Shown here one piece after another: positions 36,250 through 44,248 of a DNA stretch of 58,820 nucleotides. Origin of the DNA: Acidobacteriota bacterium (GTDB taxonomy: Bacteria; Acidobacteriota; Terriglobia; UBA7540); the NCBI GenBank assembly GCA_023474345.1, contig JAMCXS010000008.1, forward strand, positions 1 to 58,820. The letters run 5' to 3'. A program made the position numbers and the translations under genes. How positions within the stretch are numbered: position 1 is the first letter of the stretch; each line of letters starts with the position of its first letter. The notes below the pieces were generated by a model. That model did no database searches. It had not been told where the DNA came from and saw only the letters and a list, made by a program, of their open reading frames with translations.

Positions 36250-36658
36250 GAGTCCGTTAACGCGGATAAAGCTACGCGCGTTATCTGCTAAGCACGATAG
36301 TTGATTATAAATCGGATTTCGCTGCCGGTCGCCCCCGGAGCTCAGCGAATCTGCCGGCATCTGCCTTGGCTTCGCCTCTGCATCACCCGGGGCAATCATG
36401 CGGGCGAACGTGCTCTACTTCCGCTGGCGAACGCCTTAAAACTGGCTGCAGACTTTTGGGCCAAACCACCGAAGAGAAAATGACACGGGCGCTGGTCGAA
36501 ACAGCAAGAATGATTCAACGCGCCCTTCGCTTCTGCGGAAAGCCTTTGACAATACCGTGATTACCGCCGATAATCCCTGTTACATGTATAGAATAGGCGC
36601 AAGTCGGCAGACTGATGTTACAATGACAGGTGGTTACACCTCTAACGCCTTACGGCCC
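36250..36658. other. Upstream region of the cbi operon; no gene, no confirmed riboswitch
   Basis: This 409-base stretch should hold the cbi promoter and 5' leader on the minus strand. I looked for a cobalamin B12 box and for a NiCo-type leader and could not align either. GC-rich segments could pair, but I cannot define a structure by eye. It separates the core chromosome from the tRNA fragment and integrase. Confidence 0.5.
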
Positions 36659-36690
36659 GCGGGGGTAATTCAGCGGTAGAATGCCAGCTT
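36659..36690 (+). pseudogene. 5' half of a tRNA-Gly gene at the element boundary
   Basis: These 32 bases read as a clean tRNA 5' half: acceptor strand GCGGGGG, TA, D-stem ATTC/GAAT around AGCGGTA, G26, anticodon-stem strand CCAGC and the first loop bases TT. The match stops just before the anticodon, and no 3' half follows. Sequence style is that of tRNA-Gly; the anticodon is lost so the isoacceptor is unknown. The integrase start is 75 bases downstream, marking this as the left attachment site. Confidence 0.75.
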
Positions 36691-36764
36691 ATCCCCTCCT
36701 TCCTTAGTTTTCTGTAGATTACAACCCATACTGCCCGTTATACTGTCCTACCTTGAGGTGGGCC

Positions 36765-37898
36765 GTGCCGCATGTCAACATTCTCAAGCAGATCAAAATC
36801 GATGGACAGTGGAAGCTCGTTTCGATTCCGCGGGATGAGCACGGTCGGGCGGACTGGAAGGCATTGCCGGAGGGCCGGTACTTCATCGAATGGCGCGTGC
36901 ACGGAAAGAAGAAACGGCAGGTAGCAGGAGCGACCGCCGCCGAAGCGCTCGAAGCCGCGCGGCGCCGCAAACATATCCTTGAAGGCCGGGCGCTTGATCC
37001 CGAGGGCCACGAACTGGACGCCGAGGAAATCAAGCGCGCCCCGCTTCACGTGGCGGTCAAACGATACCTGGAAGTTGTGGAGAGCCTGAAGAAACCCAAC
37101 ACACTGCGGAAGTACAAGGCCGTCCTCAACCGGTTCGTGGACTTTTTCCCCGCAAGGACGACCGCCCAGAGCATCACGCCCGACGATCTCAATAACTTCA
37201 TGGTATACCTCAAGCGGAACTATCGGCTCGACAACAACAGCGTCATCCACAATCTGGTCATCGTGGCGCAGTTCCTCAAAAAGCAGGGGCGAGCCGGGCT
37301 CACGCGAGACGTTGACTTGCCGGAAGCGATCAGCACCCTGCCCGAGGAATACACCGATCGGGAACTGGAAGCTTTCTTCGCCGCCTGCACCAAAGACGAG
37401 TACGCACTGTTCCTGACCTTCTTACTGACCGGCTTCCGCGAACAGGAAGTCGTACACCTTTTCTGGGACGACATCAACTTTACCCTGAACACTATCCGCG
37501 TAACGGCCAAGCCGGGTCTGGGTTTTTCTCCAAAGCGCTGGGAGGAACGGGAGGTGCCGGTGCCGAAGCGCCTGAGCGACCTCCTCAAGGCGCACCCCCA
37601 TCGGAACGGCAGCCATTTCGTATTCCCGTCACCCCGCGGCAACCGCGAATTGCATATGCTCGATATCTGTAAAGAGATCGCCAAACGCGCCAAGCTCGAT
37701 CCTGAGCGATTTCATCTGCGAAAATTCCGTTCCACCTACGCGACGCGGATGCTTCGGGCCGGCTTCGACGTGCGCACGGTTCAGCACTGGATGGGCCACA
37801 AAAGCTTGGAAACGACGATGCGGTACTTGAGCCCGGCCAAGGATGTGCATGACAAGCTCGACAAAGTGCAGATTGCGGGGGTATTGGGAAATGGGTGA
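36765..37898 (+). CDS. Tyrosine recombinase (phage-type integrase)
   Basis: A 377-residue site-specific recombinase. GTG 36765 behind GAGGTGG is preferred to TTG 36753. An N-terminal SAM-like core-binding domain (HVAVKRYLEVVESLKKPNTLRKYKAVLNR-type helices) precedes the catalytic domain: Arg in LTGFREQEV, His-x-x-Arg in FHLRKFRSTYA, His in HWMGHKS, and the nucleophile Tyr in TTMRYLSP. All catalytic positions are present, so it should be active. Its place directly inside a broken tRNA-Gly gene identifies it as the integrase of this element. Confidence 0.95.
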   Translation: MPHVNILKQIKIDGQWKLVSIPRDEHGRADWKALPEGRYFIEWRVHGKKKRQVAGATAAEALEAARRRKHILEGRALDPEGHELDAEEIKRAPLHVAVKRYLEVVESLKKPNTLRKYKAVLNRFVDFFPARTTAQSITPDDLNNFMVYLKRNYRLDNNSVIHNLVIVAQFLKKQGRAGLTRDVDLPEAISTLPEEYTDRELEAFFAACTKDEYALFLTFLLTGFREQEVVHLFWDDINFTLNTIRVTAKPGLGFSPKRWEEREVPVPKRLSDLLKAHPHRNGSHFVFPSPRGNRELHMLDICKEIAKRAKLDPERFHLRKFRSTYATRMLRAGFDVRTVQHWMGHKSLETTMRYLSPAKDVHDKLDKVQIAGVLGNG

Positions 37899-37967
37899 CT
37901 GGATATCGACTTAGCATGGTACAATTTTTTGCAGTCTTTTTATGTAATCGGTGTTTTATTGCACAAC

Positions 37968-38240
37968 ATGCACCAGCCACCGCCAATCCAATCAATAAAT
38001 CTGAAGAAGCGTATCCATCGGCGTTGGGATGAACTCGCTGACTGGTGGGTCGGCCAGATAGGAAAGGAGGACGATTTAGTTCGAAGTAGGAGTTTCCTTC
38101 CTCAAATCAGAGCGGTCCTTATGCTCGATCACCGTAGTCCGGCAAAGGTATTGGATGCCGGATGCGGCGAAGGGGGTTTCAGTCGTTGGCTGGGCGAGCG
38201 ATGCTCTGATGTCCTGGCCAGCGAGTCTTTTCTTCCGTAG
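37968..38240 (+). pseudogene. Truncated SAM-dependent methyltransferase
   Basis: A 90-residue frame. After a helical N-terminus it reaches the class I methyltransferase motif I (AKVLDAGCGEGGFSRWLGER) and then stops within a few residues. No continuation of the Rossmann fold is visible in any frame downstream, so the gene looks cut off rather than frameshifted. Weak start context. Typical of cargo decay next to an integrase. Confidence 0.6.
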
Positions 38241-38429
38241 CGGCTCTACTCTTCGTGGGAGGTGTGGCTTTCGGGATACTACCACCCAAAATCGATCTTG
38301 AAACCATTGACAGCGTCTCAGCACCATCTTGATAATGAGCCAAGGTGCGTTCGACCTATTTCCTAATAGACTCACCGAAAGGACCACCTGCGGGAAACGA
38401 AGTTTTGTAAAGGGTAGACTACGCGCGCC

Positions 38430-39086
38430 ATGCCGGAATTCCTCGGAGCTGTTTCCCTCGTCATCGCAATTGCAGCCTATGCAGTATATTTGCGTGACAC
38501 TTTCAGGAAAGGTGTCAGACCGCACGTCCTGACATGGCTTGCATTCTGCGTCTTCACCGGTGTTGGGTTCGTTGTCCAAATCAAGAAAGGTGCCGGACCG
38601 GGGGCATGGACATTGGGGATGACAGCTGCAAGTTGCCTCGTCATAGCGGCAGCAAGTGCGTGGAAACAGCGTCAGGAATATTCGGATTGGAAGAAGTTCC
38701 CATGGGAGGATTGGATTTGGATCGGAGCTGCTGCGATCGTCTTCGTTTTGTACAAGTCATTCCCCGATTTACCAATCGTTGCCGCTATTTCGGCAACCAT
38801 TGCCGATCTTCTGGCGTACGTTCCCACAATCCGTCAAGGATGGCGCAATCCTTATTTGGAGTGCCGCACGGCGTATTTTCTAAATAGCGTGAAGTTTGTT
38901 CCCACGCTGTGGGTGCTAGCGCTCCTGCATGTTGTTTCAATATCGACCGCACTCTATCCCGCGGCAGTACTCGTAATGAATTTAATTATGGTCGGGCTGT
39001 TTACCTACCGGCGTAGCGTGGTTAAAATCGCAGAAGGCGCAAGAAAAGACAAGGCTTACGTACTCGAAAGCAGTTGGCCGATGTAG
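38430..39086 (+). CDS. PQ-loop/SWEET-like membrane protein
   Basis: A 218-residue integral membrane protein with about seven hydrophobic helices and two similar halves: AYAVYLRDTFRKGVRPHVLTW and AYVPTIRQGWRNPYLECRTA (each written in part). This internal repeat resembles PQ-loop/semiSWEET transporters. The substrate is unknown. No strong RBS (AAAGGG is rather far). Stands alone in the element, convergent with the wHTH-PRTase gene. Confidence 0.7.
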   Translation: MPEFLGAVSLVIAIAAYAVYLRDTFRKGVRPHVLTWLAFCVFTGVGFVVQIKKGAGPGAWTLGMTAASCLVIAAASAWKQRQEYSDWKKFPWEDWIWIGAAAIVFVLYKSFPDLPIVAAISATIADLLAYVPTIRQGWRNPYLECRTAYFLNSVKFVPTLWVLALLHVVSISTALYPAAVLVMNLIMVGLFTYRRSVVKIAEGARKDKAYVLESSWPM

Positions 39087-39275
39087 GTATATGTTTCCAG
39101 TAGAATAACCCAAAGAGTCAACCGGGCCACGCATCAGCTCCCTCACGACTGCCAAGAAAAAGGATGAGGTGGACTTCCACTTTTCCGCAGGGGCTACGTG
39201 ATGTAGCTGGTACATGTGACGGCGCCAATCAGGACTGACAGTGCGTCATGGTCTGCCGGATTCATTCCTTGAGAT

Positions 39276-40148
39276 CTAGACCGGCGTCTTGCCAAACCAC
39301 AAAGGCCGGCCCCACGGGAGGGTAAAGTCCCTCGTGTCACTTTTAACAGGAGCGCATTGGGGCTTCCTGCCTCCCAAGGTTTCGATAACCGGGCTGTAGC
39401 ATAAGAAGCATACGAATTCGATGCTCGTCTCCTTACCAAGTACCTTCTGGAGATACGGCCTCAAGGCGGCTAACACCGCTGCGGAAATGATGAGGTCATC
39501 AATTACAGCGAGACGAAGTGGCTTTGGAGTGCGTTTTGCCAGGGTTTTAAGGGCATTCGGAACAAGAATAATAACCCCTTCGCCGGGTACGGGCGTGTAT
39601 CCTGGGAGCGTTGGTGGTTTTTTGTCCGTGTCGGAGAATGGCCAGTCACGTTGAAAGCCCAAATAGGCAGGCATCTCAAGCAGTTTCCTTCTGTCTTGAC
39701 CGAAGTAATTTACGAGCACGAGATTAGCGAAAATTGCGCTATGGCCCGCGAATGTCAGTATTGCGTTTGCCTTGAACTCTTCAAATACTTGCTTGCCGAC
39801 CGTGCCAGCACCATTCCACACATCCTGGAATGAGTAATCCTTTTCGGCTTTTTCGGTGCAGCTCTTCAGCCGATAGCCTTTATTCTTGGCACAGTCTATT
39901 TCACCACCGAGGATCTTATTTAGTGAACTCACGTTCGCCGAGACCGTGTGGCCGGAAACGTGTACATCCGCTGGCCAAGCCTTCGTACCCACCTCATCCC
40001 GAGAAATCCATTCTGGATACGATTGGACAAGAAGCTTAAGAATGTCCATTCGCTTCCCGATCAATCGGATATTCTTCCCATTGACTAAAAGTTCTTCTTG
40101 CGCGGAGTCGAACAAGAATGATCCTATCCCAAATCGCCCGGTTTCCAT
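39276..40148 (-). CDS. Winged-helix (OmpR-type) / phosphoribosyltransferase-like fusion
   Basis: A 290-residue protein. ATG 40148 behind GAAAGGA is chosen over TTG 40196. Residues ~5-100 are an OmpR/PhoB-type winged helix (FLFDSAQEELLVNGKNIRL, KRMDILKLLVQSYPEWISRD, VHVSGHTVSANVSSLNKIL). Residues ~120-290 look like a type I PRTase: an entry strand ANAILTFAGHSAIFANLVL, then LRLAVIDDLIISAAVLAAL in the place of the PRPP-binding VxDD...T/S loop, and a Trp-containing C-terminal strand. No sensor kinase receiver is present. The gene diverges from the orf101-NYN operon 256 bases away and is its most likely regulator. Confidence 0.7.
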   Translation of the reverse strand: METGRFGIGSFLFDSAQEELLVNGKNIRLIGKRMDILKLLVQSYPEWISRDEVGTKAWPADVHVSGHTVSANVSSLNKILGGEIDCAKNKGYRLKSCTEKAEKDYSFQDVWNGAGTVGKQVFEEFKANAILTFAGHSAIFANLVLVNYFGQDRRKLLEMPAYLGFQRDWPFSDTDKKPPTLPGYTPVPGEGVIILVPNALKTLAKRTPKPLRLAVIDDLIISAAVLAALRPYLQKVLGKETSIEFVCFLCYSPVIETLGGRKPQCAPVKSDTRDFTLPWGRPLWFGKTPV

Positions 40149-40305
40149 CCCTGCTAGTCCTTTCTTGAGCAAATTTGACGCATCAAAGAACGTCAATGCG
40201 GACTTGACGCCCGCTTGATCCTCTTCACGCTATTAGACGTGCCTTCGAACAATCACCGTGGCCATACTGGGGGCGTAGTTTGATTTAGATCGGCATCGCG
40301 GCGGC

Positions 40306-40380
40306 TCATCCTGCTAGCTAGAAGGATGATGCCCGGCCGAGCGATTAGCACGCTTGGCCGGGCCTGCCCGCGTAAGCGGG
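40306..40380 (+). ncRNA. Candidate structured 5' leader (three hairpins)
   Basis: Three consecutive perfect or near-perfect stems lie directly before orf101. H1: TCATCCT/AGGATGA (40306-40329). H2: 13-bp GCCCGGCCGAGCG/CGCTTGGCCGGGC with one G-U and a 7-base ATTAGCA loop (40331-40363). H3: CCCGC-GTAA-GCGGG (40367-40380) with a GNRA tetraloop. The RBS of orf101 begins about 11 bases after H3. Compact packing and the tetraloop point to a functional RNA leader or small RNA. Confidence 0.6.
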
Positions 40381-40404
40381 GGCTGCCCACAAGGAGAGAA
40401 CAAG

Positions 40405-40710
40405 ATGCGAGCAGCTTTCGCCTACCATCCCCTTCGGCAGCTCTCCGAGGCTGCCATTCTCGCTTCATTCCGCGCGGTGACCCGAATGCCTTGCGCCTTG
40501 TCAGGCGCTAATGCCCCCGGCCACCGTCGCCGGAAGTATGTTCCTTTCAAGAAATTAAATCAAGCCCCCCACCCGCCCCTTTCCTCGGCGCCCGTTGATT
40601 TCTGCATTGAGATCGGTGCGCCGATTACGTACGACCTTTTGCCGCGCAACCCACGGTCGAAAACGTCCCGCCGCAACGGCGTCGGGCACACAACAATGAG
40701 GAGGCAGTAA
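40405..40710 (+). CDS. Small hypothetical protein, first gene of the VWA/NYN operon
   Basis: A 101-residue frame. ATG 40405 follows AAGGAGAG. The sequence (MRAAFAYHPLRQLSEAAILA, GAPITYDLLPRNPRSKTS) is basic and Pro-rich and matches no family I know. Its TAA is immediately followed by the ATG of orf99, so the two are tightly coupled. The three-hairpin leader sits just upstream. Confidence 0.55.
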   Translation: MRAAFAYHPLRQLSEAAILASFRAVTRMPCALSGANAPGHRRRKYVPFKKLNQAPHPPLSSAPVDFCIEIGAPITYDLLPRNPRSKTSRRNGVGHTTMRRQ

Positions 40711-41010
40711 ATGCGCACCAAGATGACCTTTGCCCAGATTCTTCAGCGTGTCCATCGCCAGAATTTGGTCGCTCTCAAAGACCGGGCATTCGCCGCAAAC
40801 AGGATCGCCAAGTTGACCTTTGGCCGTTCGCGGCGCGCGGCCTATTCGGTCAAAGACAAAAGCATCTCTCGACTCCTGACCTTCGGTGAAGCGCGGATCC
40901 TTCGCCTTTATGGGCGGCCGACCGGCGTGCGGTTCCGTAGTGGCGGCCAGCTTCACCTCCGCACAGCTAAAGAGCTGGCCACAAAACCGGCGGTGTATGC
41001 GGATAGCTGA
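40711..41010 (+). CDS. Small basic hypothetical protein
   Basis: A 99-residue, strongly basic protein with a GAGGAGG RBS. MTFAQILQRVHRQNLVALKD then TFGRSRRAAYSVKDK and FGEARILRLYGRPTGVRFRS; Arg/Lys content suggests nucleic-acid binding. No family recognised. Starts one base after the stop of orf101 and overlaps the next short frame. Confidence 0.6.
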   Translation: MRTKMTFAQILQRVHRQNLVALKDRAFAANRIAKLTFGRSRRAAYSVKDKSISRLLTFGEARILRLYGRPTGVRFRSGGQLHLRTAKELATKPAVYADS

Positions 41011-41128
41011 GATGTGCGAACAACGTGACGAGCTCCGCAAATATGCGGTCAAATCGATGTTGCCCGGCCTTCAAAAAGGCCTTGCGAATGTATCCAGCGT
41101 CCGGGTGGACGCAATTTACAACAAATAA
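40997..41128 (+). CDS. Very small hypothetical protein (43 aa)
   Basis: A short frame (MRIAEMCEQRDELRKYAVKS, ending RVDAIYNK) that starts inside the end of orf99 and stops 14 bases before the VWA gene. An internal ATG at 41012 gives a 38-residue version. It fills the only gap in a tight co-directional run, which is the main reason to believe it. Confidence 0.4.
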   Translation: MRIAEMCEQRDELRKYAVKSMLPGLQKGLANVSSVRVDAIYNK

Positions 41129-41142
41129 AGGAGGAAACTGTT

Positions 41143-42756
41143 ATGAATTCCCGAAAATGGCGCCGACGGATTGATGAATCTGAACCGCCGGAAAAATGCG
41201 ACTTGATCGACGATGCAAGAACAGCGGTCCAGAAGTTCATCGCGGACACCGAAAATCGTTCAAATGCGCTTCTGAGCTCGGCGATTTGCCGGCAGCCGCA
41301 CTGGCGAAGCCTAAAGCATGAGTTTCACCGCCTGTCGTTGGTGCTTGTGATTGGCGATGCCATTGCCCAATTCCTAGTCGGCCTCATTTACTGGCCGGCT
41401 CTCTCCCTATTTTTGATTGCAGCTGCCGCCGTCGGTACCGATGTGTTTGTGGCGGTAGCAGTGGGTTCCGCAGCGTGGGCCTTCGCGATGAAAAGTCACG
41501 CCCCCGCGCGAGCGGTGCGCATCTGCCGTGATATCGCAGGAGCAGTTGGGATTACTACAGTTACGGGATTCGTTCTCCTGGTGGCAACCAAGGTGGCTTC
41601 GGGCAGTCTTGTACCTGTCCTCGCCGCCCTCTTTCCAGCCGCGCTCATCATCGTCGCTGAAACTATGCCCGTATGCGCAGGACTTTTTTCCACGTGCGAG
41701 AGGATACTCGCGCAACCGGATAAGCTCCAGCAGCAACTGACCGAGGCGCGGCGATTCAAGCATTGGCTTGACGGCCAAGACGGACCGCCGGGACCACCAC
41801 TTGGCGCGCCCCTAAAGAGACCTCTCGTCCGGCCGTCAGTGCGGCCGACAAATGGCTCGGCGGGGATTGACGAACCTCCGGGGCCGACCCCCGTGGCCGG
41901 TTTTCTGGCCTCAATCCTGCTGGTCTGCGTACTGGGCGGCCCTCTTGCCTCTCGTGGCGTTGCCCAGACCCGGCCAATCAACGCAAGACTCGCGGCGGTT
42001 GTGACAGCCAACTCATTCAACAGCGTAAGCGTCGCTAATTACCACAAACCTCACTTAGGTTACAGCTGTTTTGTCTTACTTGACGCGACGGCAAGCGTCG
42101 ATCCGGTTGCACGAAAGAGAGCCATCGAGTTGCTTCTGCAGGTCGAGACGCTGGCAGCGTTTCTAAAGACAGCCGATTGCCGGACACTCGAGTACGGGAT
42201 CTTCACCGACGCGGGCATTTTTACCGCCGTCAAATCCACTCCCGTTCCATCGCCGCCGGCACCGTCCGATTGCAGCAATCCGCTGCTCCGCTTGACGCCA
42301 GCGACAGCCTTTCTCTCTGGCCAAGTGGGCTTCGATGAGTATTTTCGCAACCAAGCGCGGAAAAAATGTATTGCGCGTGAGCACGACGGGGATATCAGTT
42401 ACCGGCGCGAGCTCGCAGGTATTGGAAACACCCTTGCCGCCGCTCTCCTGGACCAACCCTTCCCGTCGGCACGTTGCACGGATATTCTGGGCGTACTCCA
42501 ACTCGTAACAAGTTCACCGAGGACGAGCCTCATCATTACTGATGCCGCGGAAAATTGTGATGCCAAATGGGCCCACGCCCGGATTAATTCTGCCGGGAAA
42601 GTGATTTTTGTCCTGCTACCCTCGGTCGGGCACATTTCCCGCACCGGCCCGGCGGTTCTGGGCCGCACCAAAGAATGGAGCCGCGTCATCCAGAATTTTC
42701 AGGCCGTGCCCTATACGGGTCTGTCCCCAGCCGTCTGGGATCAACTCCTGCACTAA
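41143..42756 (+). CDS. Membrane protein with VWA-like domain
   Basis: A 537-residue protein with a very strong RBS (AAAGGAGG). A cytoplasmic N-terminus of ~60 residues is followed by four hydrophobic helices (about 65-185), a Pro/Gly-rich linker (PPGPPLGAPLKRP), a fifth helix (about 255-275) and a ~250-residue C-terminal domain. There, CFVLLDATASVDPVAR gives a DxTxS MIDAS-like metal site, followed by IFTDAG and TSLIITDAAENCD strands, as in von Willebrand A domains. With five TM segments this domain would face outside if the N-terminus is inside. Likely partner-binding through metal; partner unknown. Central gene of the operon. Confidence 0.75.
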   Translation: MNSRKWRRRIDESEPPEKCDLIDDARTAVQKFIADTENRSNALLSSAICRQPHWRSLKHEFHRLSLVLVIGDAIAQFLVGLIYWPALSLFLIAAAAVGTDVFVAVAVGSAAWAFAMKSHAPARAVRICRDIAGAVGITTVTGFVLLVATKVASGSLVPVLAALFPAALIIVAETMPVCAGLFSTCERILAQPDKLQQQLTEARRFKHWLDGQDGPPGPPLGAPLKRPLVRPSVRPTNGSAGIDEPPGPTPVAGFLASILLVCVLGGPLASRGVAQTRPINARLAAVVTANSFNSVSVANYHKPHLGYSCFVLLDATASVDPVARKRAIELLLQVETLAAFLKTADCRTLEYGIFTDAGIFTAVKSTPVPSPPAPSDCSNPLLRLTPATAFLSGQVGFDEYFRNQARKKCIAREHDGDISYRRELAGIGNTLAAALLDQPFPSARCTDILGVLQLVTSSPRTSLIITDAAENCDAKWAHARINSAGKVIFVLLPSVGHISRTGPAVLGRTKEWSRVIQNFQAVPYTGLSPAVWDQLLH

Positions 42757-43033
42757 ATGCGGGTTACGGGTGAACGCATTCAGGTAGTGGGCATTGTTCA
42801 CCAAGTCCTTGTTCTTGGCCACAAGCGCGAGATCGTGCTCCGCGCGAGGGGGCTACCATCCGGTCTCTCCTCACCGCACTTCAAGCACACCGGCGGCAGG
42901 TCGCCGGTGACAGGGTAAAAGTCCGGCCCGCGCGTCAGGGCCAATCTCGCGCACGCTTCGGCTGGACTTTCCTCTGCGAAGAGTGCTTGCGCTCAGGTTA
43001 TTCCCATACGGACCGCGGAAAGGAGGAATTTTG
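42757..43033 (+). other. Spacer with possible small or frame-disrupted gene
   Basis: An ATG abuts the VWA stop (TAAATG) and opens a 53-codon frame to 42918 (MRVTGERIQVVGIVHQVLVL...). A second frame, without its own start, ends in FLCEECLRSGYSHTDRG, and its TGA overlaps the NYN start (TGATG). Together they suggest a small zinc-knuckle gene with a frameshift, but neither part is convincing alone. Confidence 0.3.
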
Positions 43034-43828
43034 ATGGCGGACGCCGTTCTACTTGCCGATGCTGAGAACATCAGGCCTCTCAAGGAGGCCGTTGAGCTTC
43101 TAGCCCTGACTACCAGGGTGCGGTTTGTCATCCGCCGGGCCTTCGCATATTGGAGCAACCAGCCGCGTAACTTGAAGCGGGCTGCGTTCGATCTGGCCTT
43201 TGATTTGTTCGACGCCGGGTTTGGACCGCACCGCGCTGAGGTCACGCTAGGGAACCACGCGCTGCAGATATGCGAATACTTACCAGAGGTCACAACCCAT
43301 GTGCTCCTTTGCGGGGATGGCGCACTTGAGCCCGTGGTCAAACGTTTGCGTCAGCTTGAGAGGTTTGTGATCATCGCTGGCCACGAGGGTTCGACGAGTC
43401 GCGCTTTAAAGGCGGCCGCACACCTTTACGTGGCGATCCCTGGCCATGCCAAAGCTCGGAGTAAGACTCAACAGGCCCGTTCAAAGCGGCCACATACTGG
43501 ACTTGCGGAAGATTTGCCTGCGCCGGTTGCAGTTAATATGCCTGAAGGGAACGGGAATGATCGGCACGTCCTCGACCTTGTACACGACAGGCCCGACTAT
43601 ATGGCAAAAATGACACTCCGCGGTCTCCCCCTGAGCGAGGTTGCAAATGTAATCAGACCGCTCGGAAAGTTCGATACATCCCAAAGACGGTGGCTAAAGA
43701 AATTTCTTTTGGAGGCGTGTGACGGCTCCCCATTTTGCCTGGCGCGTTCGAAGGTGCACGGCGACCACCGATTGTTTCGGCGGGATTTCGTCCCCACGGG
43801 GGAATTTGTGATCACATCACCCGACTGA
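43034..43828 (+). CDS. NYN-domain (PIN-like) RNase-type protein
   Basis: A 264-residue protein. ATG 43034 follows AAAGGAGGAATTTTG. Residues 1-135 show the NYN/DUF88 pattern: VLLADAENI (catalytic Asp pair), a helical RAAFDLAFDLFDAG, HVLLCGDGALEPVVKRL (acidic site, GDG) and FVIIAGHEGSTSRALKAAAHLY. After a basic linker, residues ~190-264 (YMAKMTLRGLPLSEVANVI, RRWLKKFLLEACDG) may be an OST-HTH/LOTUS-like RNA-binding domain, as often fused to NYN. Last gene of the operon with the VWA protein; probably RNA cleavage. Confidence 0.75.
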   Translation: MADAVLLADAENIRPLKEAVELLALTTRVRFVIRRAFAYWSNQPRNLKRAAFDLAFDLFDAGFGPHRAEVTLGNHALQICEYLPEVTTHVLLCGDGALEPVVKRLRQLERFVIIAGHEGSTSRALKAAAHLYVAIPGHAKARSKTQQARSKRPHTGLAEDLPAPVAVNMPEGNGNDRHVLDLVHDRPDYMAKMTLRGLPLSEVANVIRPLGKFDTSQRRWLKKFLLEACDGSPFCLARSKVHGDHRLFRRDFVPTGEFVITSPD

Positions 43829-44248
43829 ACCGCTGCTGTCGTACCATGCGATATCGGTGTGCGTTAGAGTAGCAGACAGCATGAGGCAGAGGACATATCG
43901 TGGGTTGCCTCTACATTGCTTGTCCTACACGTCACTATTGCTGGATACGGCTCATGGGATAATCAGCGGAATGCACTTGTGATCCGCTGCCGATTCAATG
44001 GTATTACGAGTGGCCTAAGTCCGCTGCCGGCGCGAAAAGCTGATCGACTGCGAATTACAAAACAGGCCCGTCTAGCTTTTTCCTGTACCCTGGGTCACGA
44101 TTTTACACGGTGTTGGGTGGTTTTGGACGCGAATTGGACGCGAGTTTCCGAGTCTGTCGCGGATCTGCCGTCCTGTCTGTGGGCCGCCTGCATCAGTTAT
44201 GTAAGAAGTCTTTCGGTAACAGATGGTATTGGCGGAGAAGAAGGCGAC
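43829..44248. other. Intergenic region with tRNA-like hairpin and direct repeats
   Basis: No gene is supported. CAGCGGA (43964-43970) pairs with TCCGCTG (43983-43989) around a 12-base loop, and GGATAATCAGCGG...AATGC here loosely echoes the tRNA-Gly fragment at 36659. Further on, TTGGACGCGA is repeated at 44123-44132 and 44134-44143. Such repeats beside a tRNA-like core resemble integrase arm sites, so this may be an attachment-site relic. Confidence 0.35.

Noticed and set aside
36250-36500. Cobalamin or NiCo riboswitch upstream of cbiM
   Set aside because: No B12 box or conserved core could be aligned by eye; left as unproven.
42871-43341. Minus-strand frames with CLKCGE-like text before the NYN gene
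   Set aside because: No start codon in the relevant frame and it conflicts with the strongly supported NYN start.
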